A stretch of DNA of 64,000 nt from Pseudarthrobacter sp. NamE5. Its GTDB lineage: Bacteria > Actinomycetota > Actinomycetes > Actinomycetales > Micrococcaceae. The translations under genes were made by a program, and so were the position numbers. The stretch's first letter is position 1. Each line of letters begins with the position of its first letter. A model generated the notes under the pieces. The model saw only the letters and a program-made list of their open reading frames with translations, did no database searches and was not told where the DNA came from. The stretch lies in NCBI RefSeq assembly GCF_005796225.1, contig NZ_VAHO01000014.1:1-64000 (forward strand), in the 5' to 3' direction. Below are positions 1 through 8,592 of the stretch, one piece after another.

Positions 1-26
1 CCACACCCAACACACCCAATCCCGGG

Positions 27-228
27 GACCCTCTCTCAGTCGATGAGCCCTTTCCCGTGACGCTCCAACACCTCTCCCTGAACACTCCAAGGCCACCCGC
101 CCACCGCAGCCGCCCGCCGTCGACACCCCCTAACTGATAGAGCGTCGAAGGCTGACAGAGCGTTGCAGGAAAACACACATCGAGTGAGAGAGCGTCGCAG
201 GAAAACACACATCAACTGAGAGAGCGTC
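27..228. repeat. Inverted array of 32-bp-period GAGAGAGCGTC repeats (locus 1)
   Basis: This gene-free stretch before HU holds copies of a short element. Direct-strand cores AGAGCGTC/T start at 139, 157, 189 and 221; the last two steps are exactly 32 bp, with GGAAAACACACATC between cores. Inverted cores start at 27 (GACCCTCT) and 59 (GACGCTCC), also 32 bp apart, with degenerate filler between them. The array therefore reads inverted copies, a non-repetitive centre at about 67-138, then direct copies. A second locus at 20377-20511 has the same unit and layout. Positions 229-390 show no other recognisable feature. Confidence 0.85.
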
Positions 229-405
229 CTCTGGGGCGGTAATCGGGGACGGGAAACTCGAAAAACCCGGTGATTAACCTCAAGAAGTGGCGGAAACACG
301 CGGAATTTGCGGACCGCAGGTGCCCAAGCTGGTAAGTTTTCGAACAGTGGCTTGTGCGCACGCCGCGTGCAGGCTCCAGAATGATGACCGTCCAGGAGGA
401 CATAA

Positions 406-693
406 ATGGCTAAGAACCGTAGTGAACTTGTTGCAGAGGTAGCGGGCAAGGCCGGCACCAGCCAGGCAGCCGTCAACTCCGTCCTCGATGCACTGTTCGA
501 GGTTTTCGAGACTTCTGTCGCCGCGGGCGAGAAGATCACTATCCCGGGCTGGCTCGCCGTCGAGCGCACCGACCGTGCAGCGCGCACCGGCCGCAACCCG
601 CAGACGGGTGAGACCATCCAGATCGCCGCAGGCCACAGCGTGAAGCTGACCGCCGGCTCCAAGCTGAAGGCTGCTGTCTCCAACAAGAAGTAA
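406..693 (+). CDS. hup: HU-family nucleoid DNA-binding protein
   Basis: A 95-residue protein of normal HU length. HU proteins form dimers that bend and compact DNA without strong sequence specificity. The sequence opens with the typical helical dimerisation part (MAKNRSELVAEVAGKAGTS). It then carries the beta-arm signature GRNPQTGE at about residues 63-70, which inserts into the minor groove. There is no long lysine/alanine tail of the kind mycobacterial HupB has. The start is fixed by a strong AGGAGG site at 394-399, six bases before the ATG. A terminator follows, so the gene is probably transcribed alone. Confidence 0.95.
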   Translation: MAKNRSELVAEVAGKAGTSQAAVNSVLDALFEVFETSVAAGEKITIPGWLAVERTDRAARTGRNPQTGETIQIAAGHSVKLTAGSKLKAAVSNKK

Positions 694-736
694 GCTTTTC
701 CCCCGGCGCGGCTCTAAATCGATGCCCGGCGCGGAC

Positions 737-777
737 AAAGGAGCGGCAGCCGCAGGGTTGCCGCTCCTTTTGCTTTA
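737..777 (+). terminator. Rho-independent terminator after HU
   Basis: A perfect 12-bp stem (AAAGGAGCGGCA with TGCCGCTCCTTT) closes a 10-base loop and is followed by a T-rich run. It lies 44 bases after the HU stop. Confidence 0.85.
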
Positions 778-816
778 AGCCGATTCGCGGCGCGGGCAGC
801 CGTAGCGGACAATGGA

Positions 817-2991
817 ATGGTGTCTTCTGCCGCAACACCACGTTCCACCCAGCCCCAGTCCGCTCCCGGCAAGGGAGAGCGGGGCAACGGTGTGCCGGGT
901 AAGGGCAACAGCGCCTTGGGAATCTCCCTGGGTTGGCAGCTGGCGGGGCTCGCGGCACTGTTCCTGGGGCTTGCCGCGGCGCTGATCTTTGCGGGTGCCG
1001 CCGGTGCCCGTGCCGTCGCCGATCCTGGGACACTGGTCCGCTGGGGCCTGCCCATCAGCAAGGCTATCCACAACGTCTCGCTGGCAACGGTCATCGGCGG
1101 CCTGATCTTTGCCGTCGCCATCCTGCCGAAGAGCCTGTCCCCGCGCAGCCGGGGCAGGGAACCCGCCGGTGATGAGGGACCGGAGCATCCTGCCTTCGCC
1201 CGTGCCCTGGCTGTCGCTTCCGCTGCAGGTGCGGCGTGGACGCTGTCCGCCATCGCCGTTCTGGTCCTCACCTACGCGGATGTGGCCGGACAAGGCCTCT
1301 CCGGCGACGCCGAGTTCACCCAGGCGCTGGTCTTCTTCATGACGGACATCGATACGGGACGGGCGTGGCTGGCCGTCACCATCATCGCCGCAGTGGTCAC
1401 CACTGCCCTGTTTGGCGTGAGGTCCCTCGGCGGACTGGCGCTGACCCTGGTCCTTGCCTTCGTAGGACTGGTGCCCACGGCGCTGATCGGCCACTCCTCA
1501 AGCTCCTCCGACCACGAGGGCGCCATCAACTCCCTGGGCCTGCACCTGGTGGGCGTCAGCACTTGGGTTGGCGGCATCATCATGCTGGTCCTGTTGTCCG
1601 GCATCCTGACCGGCCCCAAAGCCGGTGCTGCCGCGGACATCACCGAACCCACACTGCGCCGGTTCTCCTCCCTTGCCGGCTTCGCTTTTGTGCTGGTCTT
1701 CGCTTCCGGCATCATCAACGCCAGCATCAGGATCACCAGCTGGAGCGACCTCTTTGGCTCTCCGTACGGGCAGCTGATCCTGGCCAAGTCCGTGGCCACC
1801 CTGGTACTGGGCGGCATCGGATTCATGCACCGGCAATGGGTCATCCCGCAGCTGGCCCGCAAGGGCTCCACCATGTCCTCACGCCGGGTCCTGTGGCAGC
1901 TGGTCTTGGCGGAATTCCTGGTAATGGGGGCAACGTCCGGGATCGCAGTCGCTCTGGGCCGCTCCGCACCGCCTGAGCCCGCCACCTATGCCCCTGATGC
2001 CTCCCCGGCGTTCATCCTTACCGGGTACGAGCTTCCCCCGGAACTGACGCCTGAAAGGTGGCTTACCGAGTGGCGCTTGGACTGGATCTGGATTTTCGTG
2101 GCGCTCTTCGGGCTGGTCTCTTACTTCCTGGGCGTGGCAAAGGTCCACCAGCGGGGTGACAAGTGGCAATGGTTCCGCTCGGTGAACTGGGTCATCGGCC
2201 TGCTGGTGCTTACCTACATCACGTCCGGCCCGCCGTCGGTCTACGGCCGTGTGCTGTTTTCGGCGCACATGGTGGACCACATGGCGCTGACCATGGTGGC
2301 ACCCATCTTCCTGGTCCTCGGGGCGCCGGTAACCCTCGCCCTCCGGGCACTGCCGGCCCGCCGGGACGGTTCACGCGGGGTGCGGGAATGGCTGCTGGTG
2401 TTCGTTCACTCGAAGTTCTCGCAGCTGGTGACCCACCCGCTGTTCGCGGCGGCGAACTTTGCGGGCTCCATTGTCCTTTTTTACTACTCGGACCTGTTCG
2501 GCTTCGCCATGCGTGAGCACGTGGGCCATGAGCTGATGATCGTGCACTTCCTGCTCACCGGGTACATCTTCGTCCTGAGCATGATCGGCACGGATCCCCT
2601 GCCCAGGCGGGCGCCATACCCCATGCGGCTCCTCCTGCTCCTGGCCACCATGGGCTTCCACGCCTTCTTCGGTGTTGCCATCATGGGTGGGAGCAATCTC
2701 CTCGCCGCCGACTACTTCGGCAACCTTGGACGGGACTGGGGACAATCCGCGCTGGAAGACCAGCAAACCGGCGGCGCGGTGGCCTGGGGCATAGGTGAGG
2801 TGCCCACCCTCCTGGTGGCGATCGGCGTCGCCATTATGTGGTCCCGTTCGGACCAGCGGGAAACAAAACGCGTGGACCGCGCGGCGGACAGGAATAACGA
2901 CGCCGATCTCACCGCTTACAACGATATGTTTGCCAAATTGGCCGAACGCGACGCCAGGCTGGCTGAACGAAACAAGCTGGAAGGACGCTGA
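817..2991 (+). CDS. CopD-CtaG fusion membrane protein (copper handling / cytochrome oxidase assembly)
   Basis: A 724-residue polytopic membrane protein. The first half (about 45-370) has the helices of the CopD copper-resistance family. The second half (about 420-690) matches the caa3-type CtaG family, with the metal-binding-like stretches SAHMVDHMALTMVAP and REHVGHELMIVHFLLTGY and a histidine in GFHAFFGVAIM. CopD proteins are linked to copper uptake and CtaG_caa3 proteins to copper delivery to cytochrome c oxidase, so a role in CuA/CuB maturation is inferred. The one-polypeptide arrangement is known in actinobacteria. The stop overlaps the next start (TGATG), so the thioredoxin-NHL protein is translationally coupled. 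Confidence 0.9.
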   Translation: MVSSAATPRSTQPQSAPGKGERGNGVPGKGNSALGISLGWQLAGLAALFLGLAAALIFAGAAGARAVADPGTLVRWGLPISKAIHNVSLATVIGGLIFAVAILPKSLSPRSRGREPAGDEGPEHPAFARALAVASAAGAAWTLSAIAVLVLTYADVAGQGLSGDAEFTQALVFFMTDIDTGRAWLAVTIIAAVVTTALFGVRSLGGLALTLVLAFVGLVPTALIGHSSSSSDHEGAINSLGLHLVGVSTWVGGIIMLVLLSGILTGPKAGAAADITEPTLRRFSSLAGFAFVLVFASGIINASIRITSWSDLFGSPYGQLILAKSVATLVLGGIGFMHRQWVIPQLARKGSTMSSRRVLWQLVLAEFLVMGATSGIAVALGRSAPPEPATYAPDASPAFILTGYELPPELTPERWLTEWRLDWIWIFVALFGLVSYFLGVAKVHQRGDKWQWFRSVNWVIGLLVLTYITSGPPSVYGRVLFSAHMVDHMALTMVAPIFLVLGAPVTLALRALPARRDGSRGVREWLLVFVHSKFSQLVTHPLFAAANFAGSIVLFYYSDLFGFAMREHVGHELMIVHFLLTGYIFVLSMIGTDPLPRRAPYPMRLLLLLATMGFHAFFGVAIMGGSNLLAADYFGNLGRDWGQSALEDQQTGGAVAWGIGEVPTLLVAIGVAIMWSRSDQRETKRVDRAADRNNDADLTAYNDMFAKLAERDARLAERNKLEGR

Positions 2992-4964
2992 TGAGCGAAA
3001 CCGTACGAACCCACCACCGGGTCCGAGCCTCCGAACTGGTGGGCCGTAACTGGTTGAACACCGGCGGTAAAACACTCGACCTTGAGGCGCTGCGCGGCAA
3101 GATCGTGCTGCTGGACTTCTGGACCTTTTGCTGCATCAACTGCCTGCACGTCCTGGACGAATTGCGGCCGCTCGAGGAACAGTATTCGGACGTCCTGGTC
3201 ACCGTGGGCGTCCATTCGCCCAAGTTCGAGCATGAAGCCGACCCGGTGGCGCTGGCCGCGGCCGTGGAACGCTACGAGATCCATCACCCCGTGCTGGACG
3301 ATCCCGAGCTGGAGACCTGGAAGGCGTACACCGCGCGTGCCTGGCCCACCCTGGTGGTCATTGACCCCGAGGGCTACATCGTTGCCCACCTCTCCGGCGA
3401 GGGCCACGCAGACGGCTTGGCCGTGCTGATCTCCGAGCTCGTCGCCCAGCATGAGGCCAAGGGCACCCTGCACCGCGGTTCCGGTCCGTACGTTGCGCCT
3501 GAACCCACCTCCGGCACCCTGCGCTTTCCCGGCAAGGCGCTGTTCCTGCCGCCCGGGCGGGGCTCCAGTGCTGCGGACGAGCGTGGCTCCTGGCTGGTAA
3601 CCGACACGGGCCACCACCGGCTGGTGGAACTGGGCACAGACTTCCAGACTGTCCTGGGCACGTTCGGCTCCGGCACCAAGGGCTACGCGGACGGCCCTGC
3701 AGCCGGTGATGCGGCCGTAGCGCAGTTCAACGAGCCCCAAGGCCTGGTCCTGCTGCCGGAAGACGTGGCAGCCAAGGCGGGTTACGACGTCGTCATTGCG
3801 GACTCCGTCAACCACCGCCTCCGGGGCCTTTCCCTGGCAGACGGCAAAGCCTCCACCCTTGCCGGCAGCGGTGTCCAGCGGCTGCTGGAGGCGGGACCCG
3901 CCCGTGTTGATGAGGACGCCGTGGGCTTCACGGGGGAACTCGGCGGGCATCCGCTGGACGTTGCCCTGAGCTCGCCGTGGGACCTCGTCTGGTCCCGCAA
4001 GCTGAACGCCGTGGTGATTGCCATGGCCGGCACGCATCAGATCTTCAGCTTTGATCCGCTCACCGGTGCCGTGGCCATCATCGCAGGCAACGGACTGGAG
4101 GGCCTGCTGGACGGTGCCCCGCACGAGGCGTGGTTTGCCCAGCCTTCCGGTCTTGCCGAGGACGCTGAGGGCAGCATCTGGGTGGCGGACTCTGAGACGT
4201 CGGCCCTCCGCAAGCTGGTTATTGACGACGACGGCGCCATCACCGTGGAGTCGGCCATCGGCAAGGGCCTGTTCGACTTCGGCTTCCGGGACGGGCCTGC
4301 CGCCGAGGCCCGGCTGCAGCACCCGCTGGGAGTGACCGTGCTGCCGGACGGCTCCGTGGCGATCGCCGACACCTACAACGGGGCCGTGCGCCGCTACGAC
4401 CCCGCTTCCGGCACAGTGTCCACGCTGGCACGCAGCCTCCTGGAGCCCTCCGACGTGATTGTGGACCACACACAGTCGGCCGGCTCCGAGCCGTTGCTGG
4501 TGGTGGTTGAGGCGAACCAGCACCAGCTGGTGTACGTCCCCATCCCCAAGGAAGCCCAGCAGGTGGATGAAGGTGCGGTGCAGACGCACCGGCCCAGAAG
4601 CCCCATGGCGCCGGGCCCGCTGGAACTGACCGTGCGCTTCACCGCCCCCACCGGGCAGAAACTGGACGACCGCTGGGGCGATCCCACCCAGCTGAAGATC
4701 TCGTCCACGCCGCCTGAGCTGCTGGTCTCCGGCGGCGGGACTTCGGTGGGGCTGCTCCGGACGCTGGAGCTGTCCTCCGAGGTGCCGGAGGGCGTCCTGC
4801 ACATCACGGCGCGGGCTGCCGCCTGCGACGGGCCGGAGACGGAGGACGGCGAGATCCCGGACCACGCTGCGTGCCACCTCTACCAGCAGGACTGGGGCAT
4901 CCCCGTGGTGCTGCAGGGTGACGGTGACTCCGAGCTGGTACTGGACCTGCGCGGCATGGACTGA
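2991..4964 (+). CDS. Thioredoxin-like protein with C-terminal NHL beta-propeller
   Basis: A 657-residue protein. Residues about 15-160 form a TlpA/thioredoxin-like fold with the redox motif CINC (Cys48, Cys51) in a WTFCCINC context. The rest contains NHL-type propeller repeats, for example VADSETSALRKL and IADTYNGAVRRYDP, closed by a beta-rich tail. It resembles the bacterial relatives of animal NHLRC2. No signal peptide is visible, so it should be cytoplasmic. Coupling to the CopD-CtaG gene suggests a thiol-redox role connected with copper or oxidase assembly; this is inference from position. Confidence 0.88.
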   Translation: MSETVRTHHRVRASELVGRNWLNTGGKTLDLEALRGKIVLLDFWTFCCINCLHVLDELRPLEEQYSDVLVTVGVHSPKFEHEADPVALAAAVERYEIHHPVLDDPELETWKAYTARAWPTLVVIDPEGYIVAHLSGEGHADGLAVLISELVAQHEAKGTLHRGSGPYVAPEPTSGTLRFPGKALFLPPGRGSSAADERGSWLVTDTGHHRLVELGTDFQTVLGTFGSGTKGYADGPAAGDAAVAQFNEPQGLVLLPEDVAAKAGYDVVIADSVNHRLRGLSLADGKASTLAGSGVQRLLEAGPARVDEDAVGFTGELGGHPLDVALSSPWDLVWSRKLNAVVIAMAGTHQIFSFDPLTGAVAIIAGNGLEGLLDGAPHEAWFAQPSGLAEDAEGSIWVADSETSALRKLVIDDDGAITVESAIGKGLFDFGFRDGPAAEARLQHPLGVTVLPDGSVAIADTYNGAVRRYDPASGTVSTLARSLLEPSDVIVDHTQSAGSEPLLVVVEANQHQLVYVPIPKEAQQVDEGAVQTHRPRSPMAPGPLELTVRFTAPTGQKLDDRWGDPTQLKISSTPPELLVSGGGTSVGLLRTLELSSEVPEGVLHITARAAACDGPETEDGEIPDHAACHLYQQDWGIPVVLQGDGDSELVLDLRGMD

Positions 4965-4983
4965 CGCGTCCTTTGTCGTCCAA

Positions 4984-5025
4984 CTGGCCCGGTTTATAGC
5001 CCCATTCGGTTCAAGACCGGGCCAG
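4984..5025. terminator. Inverted repeat between convergent genes
   Basis: CTGGCCCGGT at 4984-4993 pairs with ACCGGGCCAG at 5016-5025 across a 22-base spacer. It lies between two convergent genes and probably ends transcription from both sides. There is no clear T-run. Confidence 0.55.
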
Positions 5026-5041
5026 CGTGCGAGGGAACGGA

Positions 5042-6034
5042 CTAGAAACTCAGCACCGGCGTGACTTTGACCGTGTCCCCGGAAACGTCCAGCCGGGTGG
5101 TGAAGCTGAAGTCCACCTCTTCGTCCAGGGGGTACCAGGCGCCGGTGAACAGGTTCTGCTGGAGGGCTTCCACCTTGGCCTTGCCGTCCAAGGGAGCCAC
5201 CACCCAGCGCCCGTCAAAGGGCTCAATGGACACGTTGGGGTACTCGGTGACGGTCCACCTGATGCTGCCGTCCTGCACCCTGTTGTTGCTGGCGTAGTAG
5301 AAGGGGCAGTCGGGCTGGAGCCGCTGTTCCTTGACTGCAACAGCAGCGCAGTTGTCCAAGAACTCCCTCACCTTGGCCGCCACGTCCTTTTTCAGGTTGT
5401 CCGTGGCCTGGGTGAGGAGGTTGAGCGGCGCAACGGGTACGTCCCGGGCGGTGACAGTGGCCCGGGTGGGGGCAGCTGAGAAGTACTGTCCATTAACGGT
5501 GGCCTCATACTCACCTGGGTAGAACACCGCAAAGGAGTTCCGGCCGTTCGGCATGTTCACGGGCACGCCGTTGACCGTGGCTTCGCTGGCGTTGACCACG
5601 GTGATGTCCAACGTGGGCAGGCGGGATGGGACGAAGGCCCAGGTGTTGAAGAAGATCCACTCGGTTCCGGTTTTCTGGAGCAGGAACTCAGTGCGGAGCC
5701 GGCTGCCGTCAATGGTGTACTCGATGGGCACCATGACCTGGTTGTTTGCGCGTTCCTCCGCTTCGCCGATTTCCACGTTCCCAAAACGGGCAGCGGCAGT
5801 CTGCAGGGCTGTCCCGTCGAGCATCGCCGCGTTGCTGGGCGGGACGGTGGCCCGCAGGAGCCCCAACGCTTTCCCGCCGTCGCCGCTTTGCAGCGCGTCC
5901 AGGTATTCGCGGACCGGCTGCTGCGGACTGGCCACCGTGTTGTTGACCAGGTTCACCGCAACCACGGCGCCGGCGACGGCAAGCATGAGTCCCAGCAGCC
6001 ATCCGGCCGCGATCCTCACCAAAGCTTGACTCAT
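5042..6034 (-). CDS. Membrane-anchored extracytoplasmic protein of unknown function
   Basis: A 330-residue protein with one N-terminal membrane segment (about 8-30, AAGWLLGLMLAVAGAVVAVN) and a long outside domain of beta-rich character. The overall plan resembles Gram-positive single-pass proteins with NTF2-like/TcaA-like outer domains, but I cannot assign a family. Two cysteines in the late part (NCAAVAVKEQRLQPDCPFYY) could form a disulfide. The start at 6034 follows AAGGAA; an earlier in-frame ATG at 6112 lacks support. It faces away from the HerA-like gene's promoter and ends against the NHL gene. Confidence 0.8.
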   Translation of the reverse strand: MSQALVRIAAGWLLGLMLAVAGAVVAVNLVNNTVASPQQPVREYLDALQSGDGGKALGLLRATVPPSNAAMLDGTALQTAAARFGNVEIGEAEERANNQVMVPIEYTIDGSRLRTEFLLQKTGTEWIFFNTWAFVPSRLPTLDITVVNASEATVNGVPVNMPNGRNSFAVFYPGEYEATVNGQYFSAAPTRATVTARDVPVAPLNLLTQATDNLKKDVAAKVREFLDNCAAVAVKEQRLQPDCPFYYASNNRVQDGSIRWTVTEYPNVSIEPFDGRWVVAPLDGKAKVEALQQNLFTGAWYPLDEEVDFSFTTRLDVSGDTVKVTPVLSF

Positions 6035-6194
6035 CTGCACGTTCCTTACAGTACTAACGTTGAGATGGATCGCCCTAAAGTTGAGCGGCCTGGGGGCAGG
6101 GCGGACGGGCATGGAAAGGCGCGACGGCGGCGCCTGGGTCAGGCATATGCGGCAGGGCCGGCGGCGGCAACAGCCAGCGTCGGCATCAGCGTTG

Positions 6195-7886
6195 TCAGCG
6201 GCGGCGCCGGCGGGACGAGGTGCCGAACACCCCGCGCATCAGCTCCCGCCCGAGCTGAGTGCCGATGGACCTGGCCATGCTTTGCAGGCCGCCGCCGAGC
6301 GCGCCGCCCAGCACTCCGCCGAGATCGCCCATGGGACCGCCGGCGGAGGAGCGTGACGGGCCGGGCTTCCCGGCCTGGGGCCGCCGCCGCTTTTCTTGCC
6401 CAGCAGCAGGCCTGCTGCTCGGCCGGCCCAGGATCTCCTCCTCGATACGGCGGGCTTCTTCGTCGATGTCGGAGGTCTCCCCAGCGGCGGGAACGGGCGG
6501 TTCAGCAGTCACCGCCGGCCCGGTGGAGGCGGACGGCTTCCCGGAAAGTTTCTCGTAGGCGGAGGGATTGTCGACGGCGGTTCCGTACTTCGGCAGCAGG
6601 GCGGAGGCGGCCACGGTGCTCCTGACCACGGATGGGTCGCTGGGTCCCATCACCGATTCCGGTGCCCTCAGCCGGGTGTGCGCCACGGGCGTGGGGGAGC
6701 CCTTCTCGTTCAGGACGGTGACCACAGCTTCACCGATTCCCGCAGACGTTAAGGTCTCCTCGAGGTCGTAGTCGCTCACCGGGAAGGTGGACACCGTTGC
6801 CTTGAGTGCTTTGGCATCCTCTGGGGTGAAGGCGCGAAGGGCGTGCTGCACCCGGTTGGCCAGCTGGCCCAGGACCTCGGCGGGGACGTCTTTGGGCGTC
6901 TGCGTGACGAAGAAAATGCCCACGCCTTTGGACCGGATCAACCGAACCGTGGTGGTGATGGCTTCAAGAAAGGCGTCAGAGGCGTCGTTGAACAGCAGGT
7001 GCGCCTCGTCCAGGAAGAACACCAGCTTGGGCTTGTCCAGGTCGCCGGCCTCCGGGAGGTCCTCGAATAGGTCGGCCAGGAGCCACATCAGGAAGGTGGA
7101 GAACAGCATGGGCTTGGTCTGCAGGGTGGGCAGCTCCAGGCAGGTGATGACGCCGCGGCCATCGGGTGCGGTGCGCAGCAGCTCAGCGGTATCAAACTCC
7201 GGTTCGCCAAAGAACTTCTCCAGTCCCTGCGCCTCAAGGGTGACAAGCTCGCGCAGGATGACGCCTGCGGTGGCCTTGGACAGTCCGCCAAGTTCCGCCA
7301 GCGCCTGTTTTCCTTCGGCCGAGGTGAGGAACTGGATCACCGCCCGGAGGTCCTTGAGGTCTGTGAGTTCCAAGCCGTTCTTGTCAGCGAAGTAGAACAC
7401 CAGCTGCAGGCTGGATTCCTGCGTGTCGTTAAGCTCCATGATCCGCGAGAGCAGGATGGGCCCAAATGACGATACCGTTGCCCTCACGGGCGCCCCGTCG
7501 CCGTCGCCGCCCAGCGCCAGGAACTCCACCGGAAACGCCTTCCCCTGCCAAGGCTGTCCAATACTCTCGGTGCGGGACGTGAGCTTGTCATTGCCGGCGG
7601 CGGCGGTGGCCAGCCCGGAAAGGTCACCTTTGATGTCGGCCAGGAAGACCGGCACCCCGGCGGTGGAGAGTTGTTCGGCCATCATGTGCAGCGTGACGGT
7701 TTTGCCTGTGCCGGTGGCGCCGGCCACCAGCCCATGCCGGTTCATCATGGCCAGCGGCAGCCGCACGGGCGCGTCCTTGCGGAGTTCGCCGTCGACGATG
7801 GCGGCCCCCAGCTCGATTGTGGCGCCCCCCAGGGTGTAGCCCTTCTGGATGGTAGCAAGCTTTTCTTCTGTAGTTTTCCCTGCCAT
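6195..7886 (-). CDS. HerA-like ATPase, DUF853 family
   Basis: A 563-residue P-loop ATPase of the HerA/FtsK superfamily (DUF853, YjgR type). Walker A is GATGTGKT at about 56-63 and Walker B is LVFFLDEAHLLF. The family is soluble and predicted to form DNA- or protein-translocating rings, but its job is poorly known. The C-terminal 100 residues are a low-complexity Ala/Gly/Arg region ending in SSRRRRR, which may bind nucleic acid. I use the ATG at 7886; a GTG one codon earlier is also possible. No nuclease partner such as NurA is adjacent, unlike archaeal HerA. Confidence 0.9.
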   Translation of the reverse strand: MAGKTTEEKLATIQKGYTLGGATIELGAAIVDGELRKDAPVRLPLAMMNRHGLVAGATGTGKTVTLHMMAEQLSTAGVPVFLADIKGDLSGLATAAAGNDKLTSRTESIGQPWQGKAFPVEFLALGGDGDGAPVRATVSSFGPILLSRIMELNDTQESSLQLVFYFADKNGLELTDLKDLRAVIQFLTSAEGKQALAELGGLSKATAGVILRELVTLEAQGLEKFFGEPEFDTAELLRTAPDGRGVITCLELPTLQTKPMLFSTFLMWLLADLFEDLPEAGDLDKPKLVFFLDEAHLLFNDASDAFLEAITTTVRLIRSKGVGIFFVTQTPKDVPAEVLGQLANRVQHALRAFTPEDAKALKATVSTFPVSDYDLEETLTSAGIGEAVVTVLNEKGSPTPVAHTRLRAPESVMGPSDPSVVRSTVAASALLPKYGTAVDNPSAYEKLSGKPSASTGPAVTAEPPVPAAGETSDIDEEARRIEEEILGRPSSRPAAGQEKRRRPQAGKPGPSRSSAGGPMGDLGGVLGGALGGGLQSMARSIGTQLGRELMRGVFGTSSRRRRR

Positions 7887-7987
7887 CACGCCAGCTTAGC
7901 GGCGCCTGTTCCGGGAACCGAGGTACTGGAGCCGCAAGCCTCAAGGCATCCTTGTCCATAACACCGCTGTCGACCGCGGGGGACGTT

Positions 7988-8203
7988 CTATTGCTGTACA
8001 TCCCCGTCCAGGCGGCGGAGGTTTTCAAGCCGCTGCCGCGCCAGTTCGATATCGGTGGAGTTGACCAGTTGCGCCTTGTCGGTCCGATTTCCAGGACCTC
8101 GCAGCTCGCCGCTGTTGAGCATTCCCAGTACCTGACTTATGTCGACCTTCAGCGCTTGGGATGCCTGTTCAATGGTGAGGTAGCGGTGGTAGCGGCGGGT
8201 CAT
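7988..8203 (-). CDS. Small helix-turn-helix protein, excisionase/MerR-like
   Basis: A 71-residue protein. The segment YLTIEQASQALKVDISQVLGMLNSGEL has the pattern of a winged-helix excisionase/MerR DNA-binding head, where the first strand is followed by an HTH and a turn. The rest is a charged helix. There is no integrase or recombinase nearby, so it is more likely a chromosomal regulator or nucleoid-associated factor than a phage excisionase. It precedes the HerA-like gene on the same strand with about 100 bases between them. Function unknown. Confidence 0.7.
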   Translation of the reverse strand: MTRRYHRYLTIEQASQALKVDISQVLGMLNSGELRGPGNRTDKAQLVNSTDIELARQRLENLRRLDGDVQQ

Positions 8204-8432
8204 GTCTCACTCCCTGTCGGGTGCAGCCCGAGTGTGAAAATAAAGCGGCCCTGCTGCTGAACCTTGGGAAGCCCGGTACGAACGCAAGCTCTGGCTCAAT
8301 GGTAGAGCGGAACAGCAGCGCGAGCCACTGTCTGGACCGGCCCGCACTGACCAAGGCCGCGCAACGCTGGGATACAGGGGGTAATGGCCGTTAACTGGGC
8401 GACCACGGCGGTCATATTAGGAGCGGTGCTGC
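8204..8432. other. Gene-free stretch without clear features
   Basis: This stretch lies between the divergent small HTH gene and the Ig-like protein gene's leader. Apart from a chance tRNA D-arm-like string at 8288-8306, I see no gene, terminator or repeat here. It must hold the promoters of both flanking genes, but no strong -35/-10 pair is evident. Confidence 0.5.
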
Positions 8433-8571
8433 GGGCGCAAAACCAAGTAGTGCCGCCGCTTGGCTGCTTCAGAAAACGAGTACTCGGGGAGCAAAGATAG
8501 GTGGGCCATTACGCGTGTGCTCTCTTCATGTCGGAACTTACGGTGAAGTACGTTGCGCCCAAGGAGGGCGC
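8433..8571 (+). promoter_or_regulatory. Structured-looking 5' leader, possible riboswitch
   Basis: GGGCGCAA at 8433-8440 is perfectly complementary to TTGCGCCC at 8553-8560, so a helix could close a domain of about 128 bases. Inside are a CCAAG/CTTGG hairpin (from 8443) and a conserved-looking purine-rich string GGGGAGCAAAGATAGG. The right arm can instead pair with GGGCGC at 8566-8571, giving the hairpin GCGCCC-AAGGA-GGGCGC. The two pairings are mutually exclusive. It ends 22 bases before the start of the secreted Ig-like protein. The GGGCGCAAA and GGAGCAAAG strings faintly recall GEMM (cyclic di-GMP) aptamers, but the match is not convincing. Confidence 0.4.
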
Positions 8572-8592
8572 TTGGCCTTGAGGGAGACGCGC

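Noticed and set aside
2916..4877. Long antisense frame of 653 residues opposite the thioredoxin-NHL gene
   Set aside because: High GC gives long open frames on the other strand. Its translation is low-complexity Gly/Arg/His-rich, while the plus frame has clear domains.
7988..8203. Phage excisionase marking an integrated element
   Set aside because: No integrase, att repeats or phage genes are nearby; the fold alone does not prove excision.
8288..8306. tRNA gene on the plus strand
   Set aside because: GGCTCAATGGTAGAGC looks like a D-arm, but no acceptor stem, anticodon arm or T-arm follows at the right distance.
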